Positions 35,453-46,281 of a DNA stretch of 64,000 nucleotides are shown piece by piece. Within the stretch, counting starts at the first letter, position 1; the number at the start of each line of letters is the position of its first letter. Source of the DNA: Flavobacterium aquatile LMG 4008 = ATCC 11947 (GTDB lineage: Bacteria; Bacteroidota; Bacteroidia; Flavobacteriales; Flavobacteriaceae); assembly GCF_000757385.1 (NCBI RefSeq), contig NZ_JRHH01000006.1:62001-126000 (forward strand), written 5' to 3'. The position numbers were made by a program, and so were the translations under genes. The notes below the pieces were generated by a model. That model searched no databases. It was given only the letters and a program-made list of their open reading frames with translations, and had not been told where the DNA came from.

Positions 35453-36841
35453 ATGAGAAAATTACTGATTGCCTCAATTTCCTTAATTGGAATTACTGCT
35501 TTTTCACAAGAACATTTTGCTGGATTAACTACTTCTAATCGCGTTGGAGTATTATCAGCAACAAACAATCCTGCTGAACTTGTAAATATGTCGCATACAT
35601 TTGAAGTTGGCTTCTATTCCTTAAGTGCCAATGTTTCTAACAACAAAATTGGTATTAATGATTTGTTTTCTGATAGCGATTTAGAAACTATACTTTTCAC
35701 CGGAAATGATCCTGTAAATTTAAGAGTTGATTCAGAAATTTATGGTCCTAGTTTTGGAATGAAGTACAAAAAATTAGCCTTTGCAATTACAACTAAAATT
35801 ACAGGAAAACTTGATGTTGTAGATGTAGATCCAAATCTTGGTGACGGATTAGTAAATGCAGGATTGAACAGCTTATTTGGTTCAACAACAATAAACAACG
35901 ATTACAACCAGCGTTTGAGCGGAACCACTTGGGGTGAAATTGGATTGACTGGTGCGATGAATATTATCAATAATGCCGAACATAAATTTAATGTTGGAGC
36001 CACATTTAAACTACTTTTTCCTGGTTCGTATTCTAATCTTGGTTTGGATAAATTTAACGGAACAATTACGAACACAGCAGGTGATGTTTACTTAAGTGAT
36101 GTAACCGATGTCGATTTAAATATTGCCTATTCTGGCGGATTAGCAAATAATTTTTCAAATTTTAATGATTATACAAAGTCGATGATTGGTGGACTAAACG
36201 GTTTTTCTGGCGATTTAGGAATTAATTATCAATGGAGAGATCAACCAGAAGACAATCCGAAGAAAAATCAGAATAAATACAAATTGAATGCTGGTTTATC
36301 AATAAGAAATATTGGTTCGATGACGTTTAAAGACGATAATAATTATGCTACTAATTATGTTTTAAATATTCCAAATGCAACATTAGGAAATCCTGGTTTA
36401 AACTTAAATCAATTTGAAAATATTGAAAGTCTTCAAGAAGTAGAAGAAATTTTAATAAACGAAGGTTATTTAGGTCTTGATGCATCTAGAAATAAAAAAG
36501 ATTTCAAAGTAAAATTACCAACTACAATTACAGCATATGCTGATGTTAAGCTTATACCTAAAGTTTTCATTACTGGATTTTTACAACAAAAATTGAATGA
36601 CAATAACAGTAATGATCAAATCACAGCACAAAATATTATAACAATTACACCACGTTTTACAACAGGATTTTTCGAAGTATTTGCACCTTTTAGCAATACC
36701 GAAATTGCCGGATTTAGTAGCGGTGTTGGCTTTAGAATTGGCGGATTTTACTTAGGTTCGAGTTCTGTAATTACTGCTTTAGCTAGCGATAATAGTAAAC
36801 AAGCTGATATTTATACAGGTTTTAGATGGGGATTTTTATAA
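35453..36841 (+). CDS. Outer-membrane protein, DUF5723-like
   Basis: 462 aa from the ATG at 35453 (a TTG at 35444 would add three residues). Signal peptide 1-18 (ending AFSQ). The mature protein is a series of beta strands with glycine-rich turns, and the C-terminal GGFYLGSSSVITALASDNSKQADIYTGFRWGFL ends like an outer-membrane barrel. The N-terminal block AGLTTSNRVGVLSATNNPAELVN is typical of DUF5723/PorV-like proteins in Bacteroidota. It may take part in surface protein display; the exact role is unknown. Confidence 0.72.
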   Translation: MRKLLIASISLIGITAFSQEHFAGLTTSNRVGVLSATNNPAELVNMSHTFEVGFYSLSANVSNNKIGINDLFSDSDLETILFTGNDPVNLRVDSEIYGPSFGMKYKKLAFAITTKITGKLDVVDVDPNLGDGLVNAGLNSLFGSTTINNDYNQRLSGTTWGEIGLTGAMNIINNAEHKFNVGATFKLLFPGSYSNLGLDKFNGTITNTAGDVYLSDVTDVDLNIAYSGGLANNFSNFNDYTKSMIGGLNGFSGDLGINYQWRDQPEDNPKKNQNKYKLNAGLSIRNIGSMTFKDDNNYATNYVLNIPNATLGNPGLNLNQFENIESLQEVEEILINEGYLGLDASRNKKDFKVKLPTTITAYADVKLIPKVFITGFLQQKLNDNNSNDQITAQNIITITPRFTTGFFEVFAPFSNTEIAGFSSGVGFRIGGFYLGSSSVITALASDNSKQADIYTGFRWGFL

Positions 36842-36844
36842 AAA

Positions 36845-38173
36845 ATGGAATTCAAAACTAACATCGGTTACAGAAAAGATAAACTAAAACAACTTCTTTC
36901 TACTTTGATAAAGTATGAAAATGACATTACTTTAGCTTTATACAATGATTTCAAAAAATCCGAATTTGAGTCAGTAATAACCGAAACTAGTTATGTGATT
37001 TCCGATTTAAAACACACAATTAAAAACATTGATAAATGGGCAAAACCGAAAAAGGTTTTGCCTTCACTTTTAAATTTTCCTTCTTCCGATTATATTTTGA
37101 GTGAACCTTATGGAAAAGTGCTTGTAATTTCGCCATGGAATTATCCGTTTCAGTTGGCATTTTGTCCTTTAATTGCTGCTGTTTCCGCTGGAAATCAAGT
37201 AGTCTTAAAACCATCAGAATTAACTTCTAATACCTCTAAAATTATTTCTAAAATAGTAGCAGAAGTATTTGATAAAAACCATGTTGAAGTTGTTGAAGGC
37301 GACGCAGAAGTTTCTAAAAAACTACTTTCGCAACGTTGGGATTATATTTTCTTTACTGGAAGTGTAGCCGTAGGAAAAATGGTCGCAAAAGCTGCAGCCG
37401 AATTCTTAACTCCAGTAACTTTGGAACTTGGCGGAAAAAATCCGTGTATTATTGATGAAAATTGCAATGTTCAATTAACTGCCAAACGAATTGTTTGGGG
37501 AAAATTTCTAAATGCTGGACAAACCTGTATTGCACCCGATTATTTGCTAGTTCATACCAAAGTAAAGACGAAAATTGTTGAAGCTTTAAAAGATGAAATC
37601 AAGTTGGCATACGGCGAAAATCCTGAAGTTTCTGCAGATTTTCCTCGAATTGTAAATGAAAAAAACTTCAATAGACTTTCTGAATTCTTAAATAACGAAA
37701 CAGTACTTTTTGGCGGTCAAACTAATAAAGACGACTATTACATCGCTCCTACTCTTTTGGACGAATCAAAGCTAGATAGCTTAGTTATGAAAGACGAAAT
37801 TTTCGGACCCATTTTACCGATAATTAGCTATCAAAATGAAACAGAAATTGAGCAAATAATTTCAAATTATGACAAACCTTTATCGCTTTATGTTTTTTCT
37901 AATAGAATAAATTGGGCTAAAGAAATTGTAAAAAAATATTCTTTTGGTGGTGGATGCATCAATGACACTATCATACATTTTTCGAATAATAGATTACCAT
38001 TTGGCGGCGTTGGAAACAGCGGAATTGGCGCTTATCATGGCAAATTGAGTTTTGATACTTTCTCACATAAAAAAGCAATTGTTAATAAAGGAACTTGGTT
38101 AGATCTTCCTTTTAGATATGCTCCGTACAAAAATAAAATACATTTTATTAAGAAATTAATGAAATGGTTTTAA
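36845..38173 (+). CDS. Aldehyde dehydrogenase (class 3-like)
   Basis: 442 aa. NAD(P)-binding FTGSVAVGK, catalytic glutamate in LELGGKNP, catalytic cysteine in NAGQTCIAPDY, and EIFGPILP near the C-terminus. The length and the C-terminal WLDLPFRYAPYKNK pattern match the class 3 / fatty aldehyde group, which oxidises medium- or long-chain aldehydes. It starts three bases after the DUF5723 stop and shares its transcript. Confidence 0.92.
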   Translation: MEFKTNIGYRKDKLKQLLSTLIKYENDITLALYNDFKKSEFESVITETSYVISDLKHTIKNIDKWAKPKKVLPSLLNFPSSDYILSEPYGKVLVISPWNYPFQLAFCPLIAAVSAGNQVVLKPSELTSNTSKIISKIVAEVFDKNHVEVVEGDAEVSKKLLSQRWDYIFFTGSVAVGKMVAKAAAEFLTPVTLELGGKNPCIIDENCNVQLTAKRIVWGKFLNAGQTCIAPDYLLVHTKVKTKIVEALKDEIKLAYGENPEVSADFPRIVNEKNFNRLSEFLNNETVLFGGQTNKDDYYIAPTLLDESKLDSLVMKDEIFGPILPIISYQNETEIEQIISNYDKPLSLYVFSNRINWAKEIVKKYSFGGGCINDTIIHFSNNRLPFGGVGNSGIGAYHGKLSFDTFSHKKAIVNKGTWLDLPFRYAPYKNKIHFIKKLMKWF

Positions 38174-38239
38174 CGTTAAAAGGTAGCTTTTTTTTTCTAT
38201 ATTGCTCTAAAATTAACTGTTAGAACAATATAATCTATT

Positions 38240-41200
38240 TTGAAAATTTATCCAAATCTTCTTAACTTAAAATTAGAATTCAACTCTCTCAGTGTAGGGT
38301 TTTTATCTTTAAAAAATACTTTACATCAAACCATTTTTTTTAAAAATTGGTTTGTTATAATTATATTGTTCATACTTATTACTTTTATTTTTTCTGTAAT
38401 CTTGTTTGTCAAATACAAGAAAACAACTTTCATAAAAAGTTTTTCAGAGTTTGCTCCAAAAGAAGAACAACACAATATGTACCTTCTTTTCATGGGATTA
38501 GCAACTCCCATAGTAGAGATAATTCTTGAAATTTATAAAATAAGAGTTCATAGTCATTTAACCTCGAAGTTACTATTTGGATTCTTACTTATTAGTGTTT
38601 ATTTTTTAAACACCAAAACAACACTTTTTAAGAAACATTTTAGCTCTTTTTTTATATTTTTTTACATCCTGTATTTTATTTACAATGCTTACAATGTTGT
38701 TCAAACTCCATTCGAATTATATCCGTTTGTTGCTTTGATCGTAAACTTTTTTATATGTTATTATGTTTTTAAAAACATGATACAGTATTGGATTTTCAGT
38801 ATTCTAATGCTACTTTTTACTATAGTTTTATTTCAATTTCAAATAATTCCTAGCAATTACGTTATAATTTTAATTTGTGCATTAATTTTTATAATTGGAA
38901 TTCATTCGGCAATTCATATTGCAAATACAAATACAAAAAGTAAATTTCTTTTTGCTAATGAAATTGTGAGTAAAGGAAATATATTAACCATCGCTACTAA
39001 TAGAAAAGGAGAACTTTCCTATTGTAGTGAACAAGTTACCGAGTTTTTAGGATATTCGCCAAAAGAAGTTTTGGGATTAAATTTTTGGGAATTAACAGAA
39101 GATGCCGAGTTTATTGGTGAAGCTTATCATGATAACTACACAGATAACAGACTGCATATAAGAAAAATGAGAGCTAAATGTGGCGAATACAAATACATCC
39201 AGTGGAAAGACAAAAAATTTTCTAACGATTTGTTTATAGGTATTGGTCAAGATATTACCGAACAAATTAACATCCAAAATAAATATCGAAATTTAATTGA
39301 AAATGCCAACGATGTAATTTATGAAACCAATACAGATGGACGATATACTTTTATAAATAAACACGCAAGTACAATAACTGGATATTCATTAGAAGAACTT
39401 TACAATCAACATTTTTCAGAATTAATTAGAGAAGATTATAAAGAAAAAGTTTTAGAATTTTATGGCAAACCTAATGAAACTGTTAGTGATTTTCCAACAT
39501 TGATTTTCCCAATTTTAAATAAAAATAAAGAAACTTTATGGTTATCTCAAAATGTTACGGTAAAAAGAAATGAACTTCAAAGAATTACTGGTTTTACCGT
39601 TATTGCAAGAGATATAACCTTGGTGAGACAAATTGAAATTGAAAAATTAAGAAAAGAGCGTAAAGTTAGAATTTACAATGAAACACTTAAAGAAATAACT
39701 TTAAAAAATCATTATAAAACTAAGAATTTAGAATCGATTTTATCTGATATCTTAAGAATAATAGCCGAAAAGGTTGACATCAATCGAGTTAGTTACTGGA
39801 GTTATAAAGAAGATTATTTAGAATGTGAGAATCTGTATTTGCACAACAAAAAAATATATAAAAAAGCACCAAAGCTCTATAGAAAAGACTATCCATCTTA
39901 TTTTGAAGCTATTGAAAGTGAAACTCAAGTTGTTACAAGTGATGTCTATAAAAGCACTGAAACTAAAGAATTTAACGTAAGGTATTTTCCAAAAAACGAA
40001 ATCAAATCATTATTAGATACTCCAATTTATTTAAACGGAATTTTATCGGGTGTGCTTTGTCTAGAATCGACTACTAAGATTAAAGAATGGGATAATCAAG
40101 ACATTAATTTTGCACGTTCTATTGCCGATTATTTAGCATTAGCTTTAGAAACAAGTCAGCGAATAGAAGCCGAAAAAAATCTAGCATACAAAAGTGAATT
40201 GTTGTCATGTATTACCTCTATAACCAATAAATTAATTATTACTCGACAACTTTACACCATTTTTGATGAAATCTTAGAATCAATTGGTAAATCGGTTAAT
40301 GTAGATCGTGTACATTTTTTTATATTCAACAATAAAACAAATACTGTTTCTTTAGACTTTGAATGGACTGAAAAGGAAAATTTAAAACAAATACATAATC
40401 CTATTCTAAAAAGTTTTCCAAACGAAAATTTCTCAAGATTAATCGATATTTTAAAAAGTAAAAGCGAGTACAGTTTTCTTACCAAAGATTTGGAAGAATC
40501 GATTTTAAAAGAAAGTTTAGCAGATAGAAATGTAGTTTCATTACTTAGATTACCGGTGTTTTTAAAGAATGAACTTTTCGGATTTTTAGCTTTTGATGAT
40601 TGTACAAACGAACGAATTTGGAGTGATGATGAAATCAATATTCTTAGAACTTTAGCCAATAATATTTCATCAGCTATTGAACGAAGCATCAATGAAACTA
40701 TGATTTTAGAAAGCGAGGAACGTTTCAGATTATTAGCCGATAATATACCAGGAACAGTTTATTTATCTAACAACGACGAAAATTGGTCGGATATTTATTT
40801 AAATGATGAAATTGAAAATTTAACCGGTTATCCTAAATCAGATTTCCTAGAAAAGAAAATCAATTACAAAAATCTAATTCATCCAGATGATATAAAAAAC
40901 ACCGAAGACGAAATTAAAACTTCCTTATCCGAAGGAAAAAAAATACACATAATTTATAGAATTATTGATAAAAACAATCAAATAAAATGGGTGGAAGAAT
41001 TTGGTGATGCCATTTACAAAGACGGAAAAATTGCATACATCGAAGGTATTTTTATTGATATTACAAAGCAAAAAGAAACCGAAAACGCCATAAAAGCAAA
41101 AGAATACGCCGAAGCCGCAAGCAGAGCAAAATCGGAATTTCTTGCCAACATGAGTCACGAAATTAGAACGCCACTAAACGGAATTATAGGATTTTCAGAC

Positions 41201-42265
41201 CTACTAAAAAACACCGAATTAGAAGCAATTCAAAAAAATTATATGAGTACCATAAATGAATCGGCACATTCACTTATGGCAATTATTAATGATATTCTAG
41301 ATTTTTCTAAAATAGAATCGGGCAAACTTGAATTGTATGTAAAAAAATATGATTTATCAGAATTAATTAATCAAGTCATTGAGCTGGTGAAATACGATTC
41401 TAATATCAAGAAAATTGACTTACAATTAATCATAAGTTCCGACGTTCCAAAATACGTTTGGACCGATAGTGTTCGATTGAAACAAATTCTAATCAATCTA
41501 CTAGGAAACGCAATAAAATTCACAGAAATTGGTAGTGTAACACTTTCTGTAACCACTATTCAAAACATCAATTCAAACGAAACAAAAATTCGTTTCTCAG
41601 TGAGAGATACAGGAATTGGAATCAAAAAAGATTATCAAGAACAAATTTTTAATGCCTTCTCTCAAGGCGATAATTCAACAACGCGACGATTTGGAGGAAC
41701 TGGACTCGGACTTTCAATCTCCAATCAACTACTATCATTAATGGACAGTAAATTAAATCTTGAAAGTGAATATGGTTTTGGGAGTGATTTTTATTTTGAT
41801 GTACAATTAAAAACTTCTAACGAAATCAGCTCCGAAGAAATAGAAAATATCGACGTCATCATCAATCCAAGAATAAAATTAGATTATGGTCAAGAAAATT
41901 ATAAAGTTCTTATAGTTGAAGACAACAAGATAAACATGCTTTTAGCCAAAACATTAATAAAACAAATCATACCAAACGGAACTGTTTTCGAAGCAAAAAA
42001 TGGTCAAGAAGCGGTAGAAAAATTTGAAGTCTTAAATCCAGATTTAATCCTTATGGATGTTCAAATGCCAATCATGAACGGCTACGAAGCAACACAAGAA
42101 ATTAGAAAAACCCCAAGAGGACAACACGTTCCAATTATTGCCTTAACCGCTGGCACAGTTATTGGTGAAAAGGAAAAATGTCTAGAAATGGGAATGAATG
42201 ATTATGCCTCAAAACCAATAATAAAAGAAGCATTAGAAACATTAATCTCAAAATGGATAAAATAA
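38240..42265 (+). CDS. Multi-PAS/GAF hybrid sensor histidine kinase
   Basis: Up to 1341 aa from a TTG at 38240. Order: about seven TM helices (35-230), PAS (about 245-345), PAS (350-465), GAF (495-640), GAF (660-815), PAS (830-945), HisKA with H973 (NMSHEIRTP), HATPase with RDTGIGI (about 1122) and GGTGLGL (about 1152), and a receiver with D1273 (LILMDVQMP). A complete hybrid kinase with internal phosphorelay; the output partner would need a separate Hpt or regulator. The signal is unknown. No ATG lies near the N-terminus, so the TTG is provisional. Confidence 0.88.
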   Translation: MKIYPNLLNLKLEFNSLSVGFLSLKNTLHQTIFFKNWFVIIILFILITFIFSVILFVKYKKTTFIKSFSEFAPKEEQHNMYLLFMGLATPIVEIILEIYKIRVHSHLTSKLLFGFLLISVYFLNTKTTLFKKHFSSFFIFFYILYFIYNAYNVVQTPFELYPFVALIVNFFICYYVFKNMIQYWIFSILMLLFTIVLFQFQIIPSNYVIILICALIFIIGIHSAIHIANTNTKSKFLFANEIVSKGNILTIATNRKGELSYCSEQVTEFLGYSPKEVLGLNFWELTEDAEFIGEAYHDNYTDNRLHIRKMRAKCGEYKYIQWKDKKFSNDLFIGIGQDITEQINIQNKYRNLIENANDVIYETNTDGRYTFINKHASTITGYSLEELYNQHFSELIREDYKEKVLEFYGKPNETVSDFPTLIFPILNKNKETLWLSQNVTVKRNELQRITGFTVIARDITLVRQIEIEKLRKERKVRIYNETLKEITLKNHYKTKNLESILSDILRIIAEKVDINRVSYWSYKEDYLECENLYLHNKKIYKKAPKLYRKDYPSYFEAIESETQVVTSDVYKSTETKEFNVRYFPKNEIKSLLDTPIYLNGILSGVLCLESTTKIKEWDNQDINFARSIADYLALALETSQRIEAEKNLAYKSELLSCITSITNKLIITRQLYTIFDEILESIGKSVNVDRVHFFIFNNKTNTVSLDFEWTEKENLKQIHNPILKSFPNENFSRLIDILKSKSEYSFLTKDLEESILKESLADRNVVSLLRLPVFLKNELFGFLAFDDCTNERIWSDDEINILRTLANNISSAIERSINETMILESEERFRLLADNIPGTVYLSNNDENWSDIYLNDEIENLTGYPKSDFLEKKINYKNLIHPDDIKNTEDEIKTSLSEGKKIHIIYRIIDKNNQIKWVEEFGDAIYKDGKIAYIEGIFIDITKQKETENAIKAKEYAEAASRAKSEFLANMSHEIRTPLNGIIGFSDLLKNTELEAIQKNYMSTINESAHSLMAIINDILDFSKIESGKLELYVKKYDLSELINQVIELVKYDSNIKKIDLQLIISSDVPKYVWTDSVRLKQILINLLGNAIKFTEIGSVTLSVTTIQNINSNETKIRFSVRDTGIGIKKDYQEQIFNAFSQGDNSTTRRFGGTGLGLSISNQLLSLMDSKLNLESEYGFGSDFYFDVQLKTSNEISSEEIENIDVIINPRIKLDYGQENYKVLIVEDNKINMLLAKTLIKQIIPNGTVFEAKNGQEAVEKFEVLNPDLILMDVQMPIMNGYEATQEIRKTPRGQHVPIIALTAGTVIGEKEKCLEMGMNDYASKPIIKEALETLISKWIK

Positions 42266-42276
42266 AAATTTTAACA

Positions 42277-42284
42277 TATATTTG
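42277..42284 (+). promoter_or_regulatory. -7 box of the zinc metallopeptidase gene
   Basis: TATATTTG, an exact TAnnTTTG match, lies 27 nt before the ATG at 42312. No well-placed -33 TTG. Confidence 0.45.
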
Positions 42285-42311
42285 TTATAGAAATCTTTAA
42301 AACTATTCAAA

Positions 42312-43175
42312 ATGAAATGGAGAGGTAATCGTCAAAGTGACAATGTTGAAGACAGACGCGGAATGTCTGGCGGTGGAAAAGCCGTAATTGGTGGTGGTTT
42401 AATCGGAATTGTAATCTTACTTCTAAACATGTTTGGAGGCGAAAATGCCAAAATGCTTACTCCAGTTTTAGAACAAATAAATCAAGGCCAACAAACCGAA
42501 CAATCAAGCGGTGAACAAAGACCTTTAACTCCAGAAGAACAAGAAATTGGAGACTTTGCCAAAACCATTTTTGCCTACACAGAAGATACTTTCGGACAAA
42601 TATTTCAAGAAAACAATATGGATTATGAACAACCAAAGATGGTGTTATTCTCAGACGCAGTAGAAACTGCTTGCGGAAGTGCCACATCAGCATCCGGTCC
42701 GTTTTATTGTCCTGGCGATAAAAAAGTCTATATGGATTTGCGCTTTTTTGAAGAACTAAAAACGCGCTTCGGAGCCAAAGGCGGTGACTTTGCCATTGCT
42801 TACGTAATCGCTCACGAAGTGGGTCATCACATTCAAACCATCACTGGAACTTCTGGAAAAGTTCGTCAATTACAGCAAGGAAAAAGCCAAACCGAAGCCA
42901 ATAAATTATCCGTTTGTCTAGAATTGCAAGCCGATTTCTACGCCGGAGTTTGGGCGCATTACAACAAACAATACCTTGAAGAAGGTGATATCGAAGAAGC
43001 CTTAAGTGCCGCGCATGCCGTTGGTGACGACGCCATCCAAAGTAAAATGCAAGGTCACGTACAACCAGATACATTTACTCATGGAACATCGGAGCAACGT
43101 ATTTATTGGTTCAAAAAAGGATTTCAATCGGGCGATATCAACAAAGGAGATACTTTTTCTGCTTTACTTAAGTAG
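42312..43175 (+). CDS. Neutral zinc metallopeptidase (YpfJ/KPN_02809 family)
   Basis: 287 aa. The N-terminus MKWRGNRQSDNVEDRRG and the single membrane anchor (about 22-40) are characteristic. The catalytic zinc site is HEVGH (168-172), with a downstream ELQADFYAGVWAHY block that supplies the third ligand. The catalytic domain faces outside the cytoplasm. Its substrate is unknown. The stop codon touches a dispersed repeat (copy B), which carries its terminator. Confidence 0.9.
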   Translation: MKWRGNRQSDNVEDRRGMSGGGKAVIGGGLIGIVILLLNMFGGENAKMLTPVLEQINQGQQTEQSSGEQRPLTPEEQEIGDFAKTIFAYTEDTFGQIFQENNMDYEQPKMVLFSDAVETACGSATSASGPFYCPGDKKVYMDLRFFEELKTRFGAKGGDFAIAYVIAHEVGHHIQTITGTSGKVRQLQQGKSQTEANKLSVCLELQADFYAGVWAHYNKQYLEEGDIEEALSAAHAVGDDAIQSKMQGHVQPDTFTHGTSEQRIYWFKKGFQSGDINKGDTFSALLK

Positions 43176-43324
43176 AAGCCAATCCAGCTATTCGTTACAA
43201 GAAAACACTGTAAAACAACATTTTGCTATAAAAAAAAGGAGCTTCTTTTAGTCGCTCTTTTTTTTATGCAAAATTGTCCTTTTACAGCGCTTTGCTTTTC
43301 ACTTCTATCTGGGCTAAAAACGAG
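43175..43324 (-). repeat. Dispersed AGCCCAGATAG element, copy B, with long hairpin
   Basis: The ends GAAGCCAATCCAGCTATTCG and TCTATCTGGGCTAAAAACG match copies A and C. The centre differs: inverted arms of about 33 nt (43206-43238 against 43250-43288, with small bulges, CTGTAAAA...TTTTACAG) form a long hairpin. The 294-nt gap 43176-43469 otherwise holds the mvaS leader and no gene. Confidence 0.7.
43230..43265. terminator. Terminator inside repeat copy B
   Basis: An A-run, GGAGC, 11-nt loop, GCTC and eight or more T residues form the tip of the hairpin. It could end transcription in either direction. Confidence 0.65.
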
Positions 43325-43436
43325 TAGAAAATTAACAATAATAAAATAAAACAAGACGTTTTTTATCACATTCACAAATCGAAGCCAAACCATTCATTTT
43401 TATAAAATGTTGAACGCAATTTGCAAATCCAATTGA

Positions 43437-43444
43437 TAAATTTG
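43437..43444 (+). promoter_or_regulatory. -7 box of mvaS
   Basis: TAAATTTG fits TAnnTTTG and is 25 nt before the ATG. A TTG at 43410-43412 is 24 nt upstream, slightly long. Confidence 0.45.
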
Positions 43445-43469
43445 CTTAACTAAACCAACAAATAATCCT

Positions 43470-44792
43470 ATGAAAGTCGGAATTGACAGCATCGCATTTG
43501 ACATCCCAAAACTACATTTACCCATAAAAGTTCTAGCCGAAAACAGAAACATCGAACCCGAAAAACTCATAAAAGGTTTAGGTTTACACAAAATGAGTTT
43601 TCCCGACGTGCATCAAGATGTAGTAACTTTTGCAGCCAATGCCGTTTACAAACTCATCCAACAAGAAAATATAAATCCATCCGAAATTGCTAGAATTTAT
43701 GTGGGAACAGAAAGCAGCGTCGATTCGTCAAAGCCAATTGCGTCGTATGTTTCAGCACTTTTAGAACAGCAATTTGGTGAAGGAACTTTACGTTATTGCG
43801 ATACTTTAGACATGACATTTGCTTGTATTGGAGCAGTCGATGCTTTGCATACAACCTTAGATTTCATCCGTTTAAATCCTACCAAAAAAGCCATTGTAGT
43901 TGCAACCGACAACGCCAAATACGATTTAAATTCTACTGGCGAATACACACAAGGCGCAGGCGCAATTGCATTATTGATTACGGCAAATCCAAAAATTTTA
44001 TCGTTTTCACAAGAAGTTGGTCTTTCTTCACAAGGAGTTTTCGACTTTTTCAAACCAAGACGCTACGTTTCTAAAAACGAAATTTTAAACACAACCGACA
44101 ATCCCGAATGGTTCGGAATTCTAGAAAACGAAATTGCTTTCTACAAAGAACAACCAGTTTTTGACGGACAATATTCCAATCAATGTTATATCAATAGAAT
44201 TACCGAAGCCTATTTTCATTACAAAGAAATCACTAATCAAAGTGGCACATTATTCAATAACTGGGAAAACATTTTGATGCATCTACCCTATTGTTTTCAG
44301 GCACGTAGAACCTTTGTAGAAATTTATGCTAAAGAAAATAATCTGACCGATGACATAAAAACCATTTCTAAAAGTGAAGATTATCTAGAGTTTGTAAACA
44401 AAACCATTTTCCCATCAGAAATTGCATCGGGACAAATTGGAAACATGTACACAGGTTCTATCTTCTTAGGAATGTTATCTACTTTGTGTTATCATTTCCA
44501 AAACGAAACCGAAATCCAAGACAAAAAATTCGGATTCATAGCCTACGGAAGTGGTTCAAAATCAAAAGTCTTCGAAGCACAAGTGGAAGCCAATTGGAAA
44601 TCAGCGATAAAAAAAGTACCACTTTTTGAAACATTAGATAATAGTACCGAAATAGATTTTGGAACCTACATTTCGCTTCACAAAAAAGAAAGGAATCACT
44701 CGGTTCTACAACCTAAAAACGAATTTGTTTTAGACTTTATTGAGAAGGAAAATCCGGTCTTGGTTGGTGCTCGGTATTATAAGTTTGCGTGA
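43470..44792 (+). CDS. mvaS: Hydroxymethylglutaryl-CoA synthase
   Basis: 440 aa thiolase-fold enzyme. The N-terminus MKVGIDSIAFDIPKLHL, YVGTESSVDSSKP, catalytic C119 (TFACIGAVDAL), GAGAIALLI and GSGSKSKVFEA are family landmarks. It condenses acetyl-CoA with acetoacetyl-CoA to HMG-CoA in the mevalonate pathway, the usual isoprenoid route of Flavobacteriaceae. It therefore feeds the carotenoid and retinal supply used by the rhodopsin module at 7.5-9.2 kb, though the genes are far apart. Confidence 0.94.
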   Translation: MKVGIDSIAFDIPKLHLPIKVLAENRNIEPEKLIKGLGLHKMSFPDVHQDVVTFAANAVYKLIQQENINPSEIARIYVGTESSVDSSKPIASYVSALLEQQFGEGTLRYCDTLDMTFACIGAVDALHTTLDFIRLNPTKKAIVVATDNAKYDLNSTGEYTQGAGAIALLITANPKILSFSQEVGLSSQGVFDFFKPRRYVSKNEILNTTDNPEWFGILENEIAFYKEQPVFDGQYSNQCYINRITEAYFHYKEITNQSGTLFNNWENILMHLPYCFQARRTFVEIYAKENNLTDDIKTISKSEDYLEFVNKTIFPSEIASGQIGNMYTGSIFLGMLSTLCYHFQNETEIQDKKFGFIAYGSGSKSKVFEAQVEANWKSAIKKVPLFETLDNSTEIDFGTYISLHKKERNHSVLQPKNEFVLDFIEKENPVLVGARYYKFA

Positions 44793-44806
44793 TTTTATTA
44801 TTCAGT

Positions 44807-46099
44807 TTATCTATAATATTTAATACTTTCTCCATTATAATATCCAATACCATTATTCATAGTTAGAAATATAATTTCATTTTCACTTATAAATTCAAAT
44901 TTAGTAACATGTAAATGAGTACAATAACCACTTTCAGATTGAACGTAACACGTTAATTTTGGAATAAAAAATAGTTTTTTAGAAAAAGTACAACCAGAAT
45001 TATTTAAAGTATAGAATCCTTTTGAGCTAAAGAAATAAAGTTTATTATCATATTTATTGAATGAAATTGGACCTAATTTATTGATTTCATTTTCTGTTAA
45101 TATTTTTCCTCTTAATTCTCTGTCTTTGTTTTTAAAACCCATCAAGTCTCTCTCAAAAGCAATTTTATATTTTTCATCTTCAAGAATTCTTTGGTCAAAG
45201 CATGATCTATAATAATTATTTTCTTTTTTTGAAACTTTTACAATTGTTCCATCAACGTAATAATTAAAATCATTTTCGGTGGCATAAATCATAGTATGAC
45301 CACCACCACTTGACGTCATGAATAAATCATCTGAATTATTATAGGCAACTCCTTTTGTTACACTTGAAATACCTAAATTAAATGGATATTTGTAAATAGT
45401 ATCTCTTTCTCTTACTTTAATTATTTCTGGATATTTTTCCTTTAATTGTGTGAAATAGTCATTTCTATCTTTATATTTTACTCCATCATCTAGTCTCAAC
45501 CAATCATCATAAATAAATTCTTTTTTATTCAAATCAAAAAAGCATACATTTCCACCAAATTCACCTTCATCATAGGCAAACCAAATAAAATCCATTTTGT
45601 CCAAGTAAATGAAATCTGGTTCTATTAATAGTGTTCCTGTGTATTTTTCCCTAACTTTTCCATAAAAATTGGTTTTCTTTTTTGGAATATAATCTGCTTT
45701 ATTAAAGTGAATAGATTTGTTTGAATAAATTATGTATTCATCTTTTGAATTTATTAAAATAGAAAATATTTTAGCATCAATTTTCTCAATTTGTTTAATT
45801 TTTTGTTTTTTATTTAAAATAAATATTTTACCGTCTTTACTTCCAAATATTAACTCATTATTGGATTTTTTTGCTACTGCGGAAATATTTTTTTCAATTA
45901 ATTTGAAACTATCATCTTTCAAATTAATTACTATTAAATCATTATTTCTAGCTATAGCATATATATTATTTTTTACCGAAACAAAATCTTTATATTCTAA
46001 ATTCAATAAATTTATTTGATTATTTACATTACTTTTACTTTGAGAACTACCTTGAGCAATTCCAAAAAAACAAAACAGATATATTGCGTAGAATTTCAT
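44807..46099 (-). CDS. Secreted protein of unknown function, propeller-like
   Basis: 430 aa with a signal peptide (1-20, ending SSQS). The mature sequence has repeated short units with [D/N]-rich turns and hydrophobic strands (KNNIYAIARNNDLIVINLKDDS, KSNNELIFGSKDGKIFILNKK, FSILINSKDEYIIYSNKS), which suggests a beta-propeller. A cysteine-containing region (CTFSKKLFF, CYVQSESGYC) is near the end. No family recognised. It is more AT-rich than neighbours and flanked by gene-free DNA, hinting at a strain-specific gene. Confidence 0.55.
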   Translation of the reverse strand: MKFYAIYLFCFFGIAQGSSQSKSNVNNQINLLNLEYKDFVSVKNNIYAIARNNDLIVINLKDDSFKLIEKNISAVAKKSNNELIFGSKDGKIFILNKKQKIKQIEKIDAKIFSILINSKDEYIIYSNKSIHFNKADYIPKKKTNFYGKVREKYTGTLLIEPDFIYLDKMDFIWFAYDEGEFGGNVCFFDLNKKEFIYDDWLRLDDGVKYKDRNDYFTQLKEKYPEIIKVRERDTIYKYPFNLGISSVTKGVAYNNSDDLFMTSSGGGHTMIYATENDFNYYVDGTIVKVSKKENNYYRSCFDQRILEDEKYKIAFERDLMGFKNKDRELRGKILTENEINKLGPISFNKYDNKLYFFSSKGFYTLNNSGCTFSKKLFFIPKLTCYVQSESGYCTHLHVTKFEFISENEIIFLTMNNGIGYYNGESIKYYR

Positions 46100-46152
46100 T
46101 TATAATATTTAATTTTTCTTTTATTAGGAGAAACTAACTTTTATGCTTCCTA

Positions 46153-46190
46153 TGTTTTGTTTCAGTATACTTTAAGTACTGACCAAAACA
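46153..46190. repeat. Imperfect inverted repeat between two minus-strand genes
   Basis: TGTTTTG-T-TTCAGTA and TACTGA-CC-AAAACA pair with one unpaired base around TACTTTAAG. No T tract follows, so it is not a clear terminator. Confidence 0.35.
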
Positions 46191-46281
46191 AATAGAATTC
46201 ATAGAAAAAAGCAGACAAATTTTATAATACTAATCTACCAGTTTCAACGTTGTATTTTATACATTTATTAAAAACATAAAC

